Shown: piece by piece, positions 27,779-35,539 of the stretch
How the letters are laid out: the number at the start of each line of letters is the position of its first letter
Numbering within the stretch: position 1 is the first letter of the stretch
DNA from: Candidatus Zipacnadia bacterium
Lineage (GTDB): Bacteria > Armatimonadota > Zipacnadia > JALGUG01
DNA length: 35,539 nt
Assembly (NCBI GenBank): GCA_029820995.1
Contig: JALGUG010000016.1
Span: forward strand, 1 to 35,539
Direction of reading: 5' to 3'
Program-made: the position numbers and the translations under genes
Notes under the pieces: generated by a model
The model's input: the letters and a program-made list of their open reading frames with translations, nothing else
Databases searched by the model: none
Told to the model about the DNA's origin: nothing

Positions 27779-27803
27779 CGCCGCCGGTGGGGCGTGGTAT
27801 ACT
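27775..27803 (+). promoter_or_regulatory. sigma70-type promoter upstream of gap
   Basis: TTGACG (27775-27780), 17-nt spacer, TATACT (27798-27803), extended -10 TGg. Confidence 0.75.
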
Positions 27804-28015
27804 GCGCCTCGTCGCTCAGAGGCCGGAAACAGCACGGATAACGGCGGGTCCCCAGGGCAGTGAAGTCGGGGACGGTTTGCCCCACGAGTCGCAGCCCAAA
27901 CCTCCGATACGTGTGTTTTTCTTTGAACGGCCGCACCAGGACAGGTCGGTCGTACGCGGGCCTGGCCTCGGCGGGTGTATGTTGTGCAAACTGTCGTCTC
28001 CGGGAGGGAGCTACC

Positions 28016-29032
28016 TTGGCAGTGAAGGTTGGGATCAACGGTTTTGGCCGGATCGGTCGGCAGAGCTTTCGGGCCATGCGGGAGTACTATGGGAACAGCA
28101 TTGAGGTCGTGGCGGTCAACGACCTGACGGATGACGAGACATTAGCTCATCTGCTGAAGTATGACAGCAACTACGGCAAATATGAGGCGAAGATTGAGGC
28201 GAAGTCCGGCAAGATCAGCGTTGACGGCCACGAGATGGTGAGTTTGGAGGAGCGCGATCCGTCGAAGCTGCCGTGGAAGGACCTGGGTGTGGAGATAGTG
28301 CTCGAGTCCACGGGGTTTTTCCGCGATGAGGAGAAGGCGGGGCTGCATTTGAAGGCCGGCGCCAAGAAGGTGATCATCAGCGCGCCAGCCAAGGGCGAGG
28401 TTCAGACGCTGGTACTGGGCGTCAACGACGAGGCTTACGACCCGCAGAAGCACAATATCGTATCCAATGCGTCCTGCACGACGAACTGCCTGGCGCCGGT
28501 GGCGAAGGTGCTGCATGACTCGTTCGGGATCGTGCGCGGGCTGATGACGACGATCCACTCGTACACGACGGACCAGAACCTGCTCGATGGTCCCCACAAG
28601 GACCTGCGCCGGGCGCGGTCTGCAGCGTTGAACATGGTGCCGACCTCGACGGGGGCGGCTGCCGCGATTGGGCTGGTGCTGCCGGACCTGCAGGGCAAGC
28701 TGGACGGGATCGCGATCCGGGTTCCGACGCCGACGGTATCGGTGGTGGACCTGGTATGCGACGTGAAGAAGTCCACGACGACGGAGGAGCTGCTGGCGGC
28801 GATGAAGGCGGCTGCGGCCAAGGGGCCGCTGGCGAAGTATCTGGAGATTGCGGAGGAGCCGCTAGTGTCCATGGACTTCAAGGGGAACCCGCATTCCTCG
28901 ATATTCGATGCCGAAAAGAGCTGTGTGATTGACGGGACGCTGGTGAAGGCACTGGCTTGGTATGACAACGAGTGGGGATATTCGTGCCGCATAGCCGACT
29001 TGATTGATTTCATGGCCAAGAAGGGCCTCTGA
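28016..29032 (+). CDS. gap: Glyceraldehyde-3-phosphate dehydrogenase, type I
   Basis: [21 protein letters not shown]..., [28 protein letters not shown]. Likely TTG start at 28016 after gggaggga; the ORF-track N-terminus (27860) is unlikely. Confidence 0.96.
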   Translation: MAVKVGINGFGRIGRQSFRAMREYYGNSIEVVAVNDLTDDETLAHLLKYDSNYGKYEAKIEAKSGKISVDGHEMVSLEERDPSKLPWKDLGVEIVLESTGFFRDEEKAGLHLKAGAKKVIISAPAKGEVQTLVLGVNDEAYDPQKHNIVSNASCTTNCLAPVAKVLHDSFGIVRGLMTTIHSYTTDQNLLDGPHKDLRRARSAALNMVPTSTGAAAAIGLVLPDLQGKLDGIAIRVPTPTVSVVDLVCDVKKSTTTEELLAAMKAAAAKGPLAKYLEIAEEPLVSMDFKGNPHSSIFDAEKSCVIDGTLVKALAWYDNEWGYSCRIADLIDFMAKKGL

Positions 29033-29044
29033 GCAGCCGCTGCA

Positions 29045-29071
29045 GGGGGGCCGCCGCCAGGCAGGCCCCCC
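29045..29071 (+). other. Perfect 8-bp GC hairpin in gap-pgk intergenic region (no T-tract)
   Basis: GGGGGGCC (29045-29052) ... GGCCCCCC (29064-29071), 11-nt loop. Confidence 0.55.
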
Positions 29072-29126
29072 TCATGCGTTGGGTTGGCACCAGCTTTGAA
29101 CGCCGAGTACCGGGGGAGGCTCCACG

Positions 29127-30311
29127 GTGAAAAAGAAGTCGGTTCGTGCGCTCGCGGTGCGGGATAAACGGGTGCTGATGCGCGTTGACTTCAATGTGCC
29201 GCTGGACGCGGGGCAGGTAAGTGATGACACGCGTATCCGGGCGGCATTGGAGACCATCGAATGGTTGCTGGAGCGCGAGGCCGCCGTTGTGCTGATGTCG
29301 CATCTGGGGCGCCCGAAGGGCAAGCGGGTTCCCGAGATGAGTCTGGCGCCGGCGGCCGAGCGGCTGGCCGAGCTGTTGCAGAGGCCGGTGACGATGCTGG
29401 ACGATTGCGTGGGCCCGGAGGTGGAGAGGGCGTGTGGTGAGCTGCAGCCGGGGCAGATTGCCATGCTGGAGAATACGCGGTTCCATCCGGAGGAAGAAGA
29501 CAACGATCTGGAGTTTGCGAAGCAGTTGGCGGCTTCGGGCGAGCTGTTCGTGAACGATGCCTTCGGAAGCTGTCACCGGGCGCACGCTTCAACAGTAGGG
29601 GTGACGCATTTTCTGCGCCCGGCCGTCGCCGGTTTCCTGGTGGAACGAGAGCTGGAGGCCCTGACCCGACTGCTGGAGGCGCCGCGCGAGGGTTTTGTGG
29701 CGGTGCTGGGCGGGGCGAAGGTTGTGGACAAGATCGGCGTGATCAAGAATCTGCTGCCGCGTGTTGAGACCCTGCTCATCGGCGGCGGCATGAGTTACGC
29801 GTTCTTCAAGGTTCAGGGCAAGGAGATCGGCCGGTCGCTGCTGCTGGAGGGGAGCGACACGGCGGCCGCGGAGGTGCTGGCGGAGCTGGACGAGACCGCG
29901 GCGCACCTGGATCTGCCCAAGGATGTAGTGGTAGCCGACCGGATGTCAGCGGATGCGGAGACGAAGGTCACCTCAGTGGACGAGATCCCGAGCGATTGGC
30001 AGGGCCTGGACATCGGACCTGTGACGACGGAGGAGTACGCCGAGATCATCCGCAAGGCCCGGACCGTATTCTGGAACGGACCGCTGGGCGTCTTTGAGAT
30101 GGCGCCGTTCGCCGAGGGCACGCGCAAGGTGGCGGAGGCGTTGGCGGAGTGTCAGGGATATACGGTGATTGGCGGAGGCGATTCGGCGAGGGCGATAAAG
30201 GAATTCGGGCTGGCGGACAAGGTATCGCACGTGGCGACGGGCGGCGGCGCCTCTCTGGAGTTTCTGGAGGGGAAGGAGTTGCCGGGCATCGCCGCGCTGG
30301 ACGACAAGTAG
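29127..30311 (+). CDS. pgk: Phosphoglycerate kinase
   Basis: [118 protein letters not shown] start. Confidence 0.97.
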   Translation: MKKKSVRALAVRDKRVLMRVDFNVPLDAGQVSDDTRIRAALETIEWLLEREAAVVLMSHLGRPKGKRVPEMSLAPAAERLAELLQRPVTMLDDCVGPEVERACGELQPGQIAMLENTRFHPEEEDNDLEFAKQLAASGELFVNDAFGSCHRAHASTVGVTHFLRPAVAGFLVERELEALTRLLEAPREGFVAVLGGAKVVDKIGVIKNLLPRVETLLIGGGMSYAFFKVQGKEIGRSLLLEGSDTAAAEVLAELDETAAHLDLPKDVVVADRMSADAETKVTSVDEIPSDWQGLDIGPVTTEEYAEIIRKARTVFWNGPLGVFEMAPFAEGTRKVAEALAECQGYTVIGGGDSARAIKEFGLADKVSHVATGGGASLEFLEGKELPGIAALDDK

Positions 30312-30329
30312 AGACTAGAAGTGGTGTGG

Positions 30330-30383
30330 ATAACCTCAACGACCGACGGCGGTCGCGCGTAAACGCGGTCCTACGAGGGTTAT
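30330..30383. repeat. REP-like unit bounded by a near-perfect inverted repeat in pgk-tpiA gap
   Basis: ATAACCTC (30330-30337) ... GGTCGCGCGTAAACGCGGTCCTACGAGG (30351-30378) ... GAGGGTTAT (30375-30383); internal CGCGT-AA-ACGCG hairpin; core resembles the 3689-3715 unit. Confidence 0.5.
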
Positions 30384-30425
30384 GAAACAGCCACCAGGAG
30401 TTGCGCCAGGGGAGGCGTCAGGTTG

Positions 30426-31241
30426 ATGCGGACACCGATTATTGCCGGCAACTGGAAGATGAACTGCACGTTGGACGAGGCCCAGGCGTTGGCCTCGGGG
30501 GTCGTGGCGGAATTGGAGGAGCCTCTGTGCACGCAGGTGGTGGTATGCCCGCCCTTCCCGTGCCTGGAGGCGGTGCACCAGATCATCGCCACCTCGGGCG
30601 TTGCGCTGGGCGCACAGAACATGTTCTGGCGAGAGTCGGGCGCCTATACCGGCGAGGTCTCGCCGGCGATGCTGACCAGCGTGGGCTGCCAGTACGTGAT
30701 TATTGGGCACTCGGAGCGGCGCGGCCGGTTCGGCACAGTGGAAGAAGGCATGACCGAAGGCCTGCTTAAGGTGTTCGGCGACAACGACGAGACGGTGAAT
30801 ATCAAGGTGAAGGCGGCGTTCAAGCACGACCTGACGCCCATCGTGTGCGTGGGTGAGCTGCTGGCCGAGCGGGAAAAGGGGCTGACGGACGCGGTGGTGC
30901 GAGATCAGGTTTTCGCGGCGTTGGAGGGGCTGGATGCGGCGCAGGTGGCAACAATGGTGTTCGCGTACGAGCCCGTGTGGGCGATCGGAACCGGGGAGGT
31001 GTGCGAGGCGGAGGAGGCCGACCGGGTCTGCAAGGTGATTCGGCAGGCCGTAGGTAGCAAGGTGAGCGAGGAAGCAGCACAGGCCATGCGCGTGCAGTAT
31101 GGCGGGAGCGTCAAGCCGGACAACGTCGAGGGGCTGATGCGACAGCCGGACATTGACGGCGGTCTAGTGGGCGGCGCCTCGCTGAAGGCCGGCGATTTCG
31201 TGACGCTGGTCGAGGCTGCGGGCCGGATCAAGTGCGGTTAG
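30426..31241 (+). CDS. tpiA: Triosephosphate isomerase
   Basis: MRTPIIAGNWKMNCTLDEA; IIGHSERR; FAYEPVWAIGTGEV; RVQYGGSVKPDN; GGLVGGASLKAGDF. Confidence 0.97.
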   Translation: MRTPIIAGNWKMNCTLDEAQALASGVVAELEEPLCTQVVVCPPFPCLEAVHQIIATSGVALGAQNMFWRESGAYTGEVSPAMLTSVGCQYVIIGHSERRGRFGTVEEGMTEGLLKVFGDNDETVNIKVKAAFKHDLTPIVCVGELLAEREKGLTDAVVRDQVFAALEGLDAAQVATMVFAYEPVWAIGTGEVCEAEEADRVCKVIRQAVGSKVSEEAAQAMRVQYGGSVKPDNVEGLMRQPDIDGGLVGGASLKAGDFVTLVEAAGRIKCG

Positions 31242-31248
31242 GGCGCGC

Positions 31249-31277
31249 TTGACAAGGCCCCGGCGAGGCGATATACT
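31249..31277 (+). promoter_or_regulatory. Near-consensus sigma70 promoter upstream of ffh
   Basis: TTGACA (31249-31254), 17-nt spacer, TATACT (31272-31277). Confidence 0.8.
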
Positions 31278-31288
31278 CCGGCCACTGA

Positions 31289-31345
31289 GGGCGGCTCTGC
31301 TGTCTCCCGCCGTTCCGGAGAACTGATGGAGCCGCCGCGTTTTTT
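31289..31345 (+). terminator. Intrinsic-terminator-like hairpin between promoter and ffh (attenuator or sRNA terminator)
   Basis: GGCGGCTC (31290-31297) pairs perfectly with GAGCCGCC (31329-31336), followed by gcg and TTTTTT (31340-31345); nested GTTC-CGGA-GAAC hairpin. Confidence 0.65.
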
Positions 31346-31365
31346 GATGCCTGAGGTGCAAGGGC

Positions 31366-32703
31366 ATGTTCGAAACCTTAACGGAGCGGCTTCAGACGGC
31401 GTTCAAGCGCCTGAGCGGAAAGGGGCTGCTGCGCGAACGAGACCTAAAGCAGGGCCTAAAGGAAGTTCGGTTGGCCCTGCTAGAAGCTGATGTCAATTAT
31501 CGCGTAGTCAAGGACTTCTGCCGTCGAGTGGAGCAGCGGGCTCTGGGGTCGGACATTCTCAAGGGGCTCAATCCGACTGAGCAGGTGGTCAAGACCGTAC
31601 ACGAGGAGCTGATCCACCTGTTAGGGGACGAGCCGGTGGGCATTGACTTCTCGGGCGATCCGCCGGCGGTGGTGATGCTGTGCGGCCTGCAGGGCACCGG
31701 AAAAACGACCTCGTGCGCGAAGTTGGCCTTGCGCCTGCAACGGCAGAACCGCAAGCCGCTGCTGGTAGCGGCCGACATCTACCGGCCCGCGGGCATCGAG
31801 CAGCTTCAGACGGTGGGAGAGCAAGCGGGCATTGAGGTGTTCTCGCTGGGGCAGCAGCCTCCGGTGGAGATCGCGCGGGGAGCCGTGACGCACGCTCGGA
31901 ACCGACAGCTTGATACGGTAATACTTGACACGGCCGGACGCCTGCACATTGACGACGAGATGATGCAGGAGTTGGAGCAGATTCAGGCGGAGATCGAGCC
32001 GCAAGAGGTGCTGCTGGTCGTTGATGCCCAGACCGGTCAGGACGCAGTGAATGTAGCGGAGACCTTCGGGTCACGACTGCAGCTTGACGGGGTGATCCTG
32101 ACCAAGCTGGACGGTGATGCGCGGGGCGGGGCGGCGCTGTCGGTGCGGGCGGTCACGGGCAAGCCGATCAAGTTCGTGGGCATCGGTGAGAAGCTGGAGG
32201 CGCTGGACGTTTTCCACCCGGATCGGATGGCGTCGCGCATTCTGGGGATGGGCGACATCCTGAGCCTGATCGAGCGGGCACAGGAGACGGTTGATCAGGA
32301 GAAGGCGCAGAAGCTACAGAAGAAGATCCTGAGCGCACAGTTCAACCTGGAGGATTTCCGCGATCAGCTTCGTGAGGTCCGCAAGATGGGCCCGTTGACG
32401 CAGGTGTTGGGCATGATGCCGGGCGCCAAGGAGCTGGTGGGGCAGATGCCCTCCGAGGTGGACGAGCGAGAGCTGGACGTGGTGGACGCAATCATCAACT
32501 CGATGACGAAGGATGAGCGGCGCGACCCGGATCTGCTCAACGGCAGCCGGAAGCGTCGTATTGCGCGAGGCAGCGGCACCAGTGTGCAGGACGTCAATGT
32601 GGTGCTGAAGCAGTATCGGGAGGCACGGAGGCTGATGAAAGGCTTGACCGGGGGCCGGAAGGGCAAGATGCCGCCGATGAGGCTGCCGCGGTACGGGCCG
32701 TAG
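31366..32703 (+). CDS. ffh: Signal recognition particle protein Ffh
   Basis: GLQGTGKTTSCAKLALRL, DTAGRLHIDDEMMQEL, TKLDGDARGGAALSVRAVTGKPIKFVGIGEK, Met-rich M domain. Confidence 0.98.
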   Translation: MFETLTERLQTAFKRLSGKGLLRERDLKQGLKEVRLALLEADVNYRVVKDFCRRVEQRALGSDILKGLNPTEQVVKTVHEELIHLLGDEPVGIDFSGDPPAVVMLCGLQGTGKTTSCAKLALRLQRQNRKPLLVAADIYRPAGIEQLQTVGEQAGIEVFSLGQQPPVEIARGAVTHARNRQLDTVILDTAGRLHIDDEMMQELEQIQAEIEPQEVLLVVDAQTGQDAVNVAETFGSRLQLDGVILTKLDGDARGGAALSVRAVTGKPIKFVGIGEKLEALDVFHPDRMASRILGMGDILSLIERAQETVDQEKAQKLQKKILSAQFNLEDFRDQLREVRKMGPLTQVLGMMPGAKELVGQMPSEVDERELDVVDAIINSMTKDERRDPDLLNGSRKRRIARGSGTSVQDVNVVLKQYREARRLMKGLTGGRKGKMPPMRLPRYGP

Positions 32704-32768
32704 GGCGGCGTGAGCCGGGAGCTCCGGGAGGCTGAAGGAGTAGCGACCAAGAAGCGAGGGAAGAGAAG

Positions 32769-33065
32769 TTGGCTACTAGAATCAGATTGCGGCGCATGGG
32801 CGCCAAGAAAAAGCCATTCTACCGGATAGTCGTCGCTGAGGCGTCGGCGCCCCGTGACGGGGGATTCATCGCAACGCTCGGGTACTACGATCCGGGAACG
32901 GACCCTCCGACCGTGGAGGTGAACACGGAGGAGGCGTTGCAGTGGCTGGATCGTGGAGCCAAGCCAACGGACACGGCGCGGTCTCTGCTGCGCCGCGCCG
33001 GGGTTTTGAAGGTTCGGCACGAACGACGGAAGTCGGGCGGCGCGCCGGTCGAGAGCGGGGAATGA
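32769..33065 (+). CDS. rpsP: 30S ribosomal protein S16
   Basis: (TTG)ATRIRLRRMGAKKKPFYRIVVAEASAPRDGGFIATLGYYDP. Confidence 0.96.
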   Translation: MATRIRLRRMGAKKKPFYRIVVAEASAPRDGGFIATLGYYDPGTDPPTVEVNTEEALQWLDRGAKPTDTARSLLRRAGVLKVRHERRKSGGAPVESGE

Positions 33066-33068
33066 GTG

Positions 33069-33299
33069 ATGAAGGAACTGGTTGAGTACGTGGCCAGGGA
33101 ACTCGTGGACCAGCCGGACCAGGTGCGGGTAGCGACGAGCGAGACGCCGACCGGGATTGCGTACGAGCTGCACGTGGCGGAGGAGGACCTGGGCAAGGTG
33201 ATCGGGAGGCAAGGGCGGATCGCCAATGCGTTGCGCGCTTTGGCCAAGGCGGTGAGCGCCAAGAGGAAGAAGCGCTGCACCGTGGAGATCATCTCATAA
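33069..33299 (+). CDS. khpA: KH-domain RNA-binding protein (KhpA/YlqC)
   Basis: MKELVEYVARELVDQPDQVRV...VAEEDLGKVIGRQGRIANALRALAKAVSAKRKKRCTVEII; KH GxxG; position after rpsP. Confidence 0.93.
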   Translation: MKELVEYVARELVDQPDQVRVATSETPTGIAYELHVAEEDLGKVIGRQGRIANALRALAKAVSAKRKKRCTVEIIS

Positions 33300-33353
33300 C
33301 GAAGCGGGCGGCTGCTGCGAGCAGGCCGAATCTGGTGAGCAAAGGAGAAGGGC

Positions 33354-33839
33354 GTGGCCAAGATCACGATACGCAGACCGGTATTTGTGACTGCGATCAT
33401 GACGCCGGATCTGCGCAATGAGCTTGCGCAGGAGTTGCAGGCGGCGGCGGACGAGGTGGATCGCCGGAATGATCAACTGGAGTTCGAGGCAAAACGGATA
33501 CTCGGCCAGAACCGGGACCTACAGCAGGCCATGGCCATTCGCCAGCGAGTGGAGCAAGAGAAGCAGCGGCAGCAGGCCTTGAAGGACGAGATTTTGAAGC
33601 GGCGCGATGAGGTGCTGGCCCTGGAAGACGGCGCTGAGGTATTGCGTGATACCGTGGAAGGCTTGGTGGAAGTGGGCGAAGGCGATCACCTCGATGAGAT
33701 TCTGGCCGGGGCGGAGATCGTGGTGAAGGACGGGGTGGTGACGGAGGTTCGTGAGCGCCGGCAAGAGGCCGCGGAGCGGGTGGATCTGTCGGCGGCAGAG
33801 CCGCGTCGAGTGATTAGGCCCGATCAAACGAATGAGTGA
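33354..33839 (+). CDS. ylqD: YlqD-like coiled-coil protein
   Basis: (GTG)AKITIRRPVFVTAIMTPDLRNELAQELQAAADEVDRRNDQLEFEAKR...; same position between ylqC and rimM as in B. subtilis. Confidence 0.75.
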   Translation: MAKITIRRPVFVTAIMTPDLRNELAQELQAAADEVDRRNDQLEFEAKRILGQNRDLQQAMAIRQRVEQEKQRQQALKDEILKRRDEVLALEDGAEVLRDTVEGLVEVGEGDHLDEILAGAEIVVKDGVVTEVRERRQEAAERVDLSAAEPRRVIRPDQTNE

Positions 33840-34359
33840 CGCGGAGGAGTTTGAGTTGGCGGTGGGCGTTATCGTCCGGCCGCACGGCGTTCGGGGAGAA
33901 GTACGAGTGCGGCCGACGACCGATCGTCCAGAGGTCTTTGACAAGCTGGAGGAGGTGCTGGTGGGGCGCGCCGGGCAACCGTCGCGGCGGCTGAGGATCG
34001 AGGGGGCCCGCATGCACCAGGGAGTAATCCTGGTGAAATTCAAGGGGATAGACGACCGCGAGGCGGCAGAGGAGCTCCGCAGCGCAGAGCTGTGCATTCG
34101 GCGAGCGGACAGCGTCCCGTTGAAGCCCGACGAGTTTCTAGTGGCTGACGTGATCGGCCTGGAAGTGGTGACGACCCAGGGCGAACGGGTTGGGCCGGTG
34201 CTGGAAGTGCTGGCGACGGGCGCCCACGATGTCTACGTAACTGAACGTGGGATGATCCCTGCGGTGTCGGAGTTCGTGAAAGAGATTGACCTGGCGGGCG
34301 GGAAGATGGTGATCGAGCCGCAACCGGGTTTGCTGAAGGGTTTCGGGGGCGATGAGTGA
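33832..34359 (+). CDS. rimM: 16S rRNA processing protein RimM
   Basis: [27 protein letters not shown]...; [64 protein letters not shown]. Confidence 0.95.
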   Translation: MSDAEEFELAVGVIVRPHGVRGEVRVRPTTDRPEVFDKLEEVLVGRAGQPSRRLRIEGARMHQGVILVKFKGIDDREAAEELRSAELCIRRADSVPLKPDEFLVADVIGLEVVTTQGERVGPVLEVLATGAHDVYVTERGMIPAVSEFVKEIDLAGGKMVIEPQPGLLKGFGGDE

Positions 34360-35119
34360 GCAGCCGGGCCCCTTGTTGAGCGTGAAGATCGTCACGATCT
34401 TTCCCGAACTGGTGTCGGGCGCTCTGGACTACAGCATCGTGGGGCTAGCTCGCGAGCGGGGCCTGGTGGAAGTGATAGTGCGCAATCTGCGCGATTTCAC
34501 CACGGACCGGCACCAGGTGACAGACGATTACCCGTTCGGCGGGGGCGCGGGGATGGTGATGAAGGTAGAGCCGCTGGTTGCGGCAGTGGAGGCGCTGCAG
34601 GCGGAGGGGCCCGACAGCCCGGTAATCTTCTTCACGCCACAGGGAGAGCCGCTGAAGCAGGCGTTGGTGCAGGAGTTGGCGGAGCAACCGTCGCTGATCT
34701 TGATCTGCGGACGGTACGAGGGCGTAGACGAGCGATTTCGGCAGGGCTGGGTGACGCGAGAGATTTCATTGGGCGATTACGTGTTGAGCGGGGGTGAGTT
34801 CCCGGCGCTGGTGCTGGTGGAGGCGATGGTGCGATTGCTGCCGGGCGCTCTGGGCAACGAGGCCTCGAGTCAGGAAGAATCCTTCACATCGGGGCTGTTG
34901 GACTATCCGCATTATACTCGGCCGCGTGAGTTTCGCGGAAGGATGGTTCCGGAGGTACTTCTTTCGGGGCATCACGAGAACATCCGTCGCTGGCGGCGGA
35001 AACAGGCGCTGCGACGGACAAGGGAACGGCGTCCCGACTTGCTGGCGAAGGCTAACCTGGGCGAGGAGGACGCCGAGCTCCTGGCCGAGTTGGAAGAGGA
35101 AGATGACGCATGGACCTGA
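34352..35119 (+). CDS. trmD: tRNA (guanine37-N1)-methyltransferase TrmD
   Basis: [109 protein letters not shown]. Confidence 0.98.
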   Translation: MSEQPGPLLSVKIVTIFPELVSGALDYSIVGLARERGLVEVIVRNLRDFTTDRHQVTDDYPFGGGAGMVMKVEPLVAAVEALQAEGPDSPVIFFTPQGEPLKQALVQELAEQPSLILICGRYEGVDERFRQGWVTREISLGDYVLSGGEFPALVLVEAMVRLLPGALGNEASSQEESFTSGLLDYPHYTRPREFRGRMVPEVLLSGHHENIRRWRRKQALRRTRERRPDLLAKANLGEEDAELLAELEEEDDAWT

Positions 35120-35463
35120 TTAAAGAGATCGAGCAGGAGCAGTATCAGCAAGAGATCCCCGATTTCCAGCCGGGCGATACGGTACGAGTCAACGTTCGGA
35201 TCAAGGAAGGCGACCGCGAGCGGCTGCAGGCGTTCGAGGGGACCTGCATCGCGCGCCAGGGGTCGGGGCTAAACGAGGTGTTCACCGTCCGTCGCATTAG
35301 CCACCAGGTTGGCGTGGAGCGCACCTTTCCGCTGCACTCGCCGGCGATTGAGAGTATCAAGTGTGTGCGTCGCGGGCGCGTGCGTCGGGCGAAGCTGTAC
35401 TACCTGCGCCAGCGAGTGGGCAAGGGCGCGCGAGTGCAGCAGAGGCGAACGCAACGCGATTGA
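35110..35463 (+). CDS. rplS: 50S ribosomal protein L19
   Basis: [92 protein letters not shown]. Confidence 0.98.
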   Translation: MDLIKEIEQEQYQQEIPDFQPGDTVRVNVRIKEGDRERLQAFEGTCIARQGSGLNEVFTVRRISHQVGVERTFPLHSPAIESIKCVRRGRVRRAKLYYLRQRVGKGARVQQRRTQRD

Positions 35464-35539
35464 CGTACCCCCGGATCAAAGGCTTCATGTTCGCGTTCCA
35501 GAGTACCTGGCAAGTGGTGGCGCTGATCGGCGGCGTGGT
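35460..35539 (+). CDS. Possible start of a downstream gene, truncated by right edge
   Basis: Open frame from TTG 35460 (overlapping rplS stop) or ATG 35487: [17 protein letters not shown]... hydrophobic. Too short to identify. Confidence 0.3.
   Translation, partial: MTYPRIKGFMFAFQSTWQVVALIGGV

Noticed and set aside
31284-31345. Calling the ffh leader an actual 4.5S SRP RNA gene
   Set aside because: Too short and lacks the conserved domain IV tetraloop/AGCAG; kept only as a resemblance.
34914-34919. TATACT within trmD considered as a promoter
   Set aside because: No -35 element at suitable spacing; within a conserved coding region (HYTRP).
1-35539. tRNA, rRNA, CRISPR arrays, transposases, phage or defence genes
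   Set aside because: None recognised by reading; the coding space is accounted for by metabolic, envelope and translation genes.

Overview
High-GC bacterial window, mostly dense and co-directional. Only the first ~3.5 kb is on the minus strand. The lineage looks diderm because there is an OstA/LptD-like protein and an Exb/Tol-type proton channel. DUF6785-like, DUF5693-like and YlqD-like genes suggest an Armatimonadota-like or related lineage, but that is inference only. The second half is conserved housekeeping: an LptD-like gene, secA, prfB, a DUF5693-like gene, gap-pgk-tpiA, then ffh-rpsP-khpA-ylqD-rimM-trmD-rplS. The first half is more accessory: a transglutaminase-like secreted protein cut by the left edge, a MtaA/UroD-family protein, an Isf-like Fe-S flavoprotein, and a PAP2 phosphatase. 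It then has a four-gene locus (giant TPR protein, ExbB/TolQ, ExbD/TolR, and a TonB-like N-terminus fused through a Pro/Gly-rich linker to a DUF4159-like domain), a DUF6785-like membrane protein, a GH20-like hydrolase and a NAGPA-TPR protein. The best leads are (1) the Exb/TonB-like/DUF4159 locus, (2) a strong promoter plus terminator-like hairpin forming a ~60-nt leader RNA ahead of ffh, (3) a classic +1 programmed frameshift in prfB that the ORF track splits, (4) a ~95-aa insertion in the SecA motor region, and (5) a real minus-strand gene at positions 1-1290 that the ORF track misses. All family names come from reading translations by eye; no database search was run.
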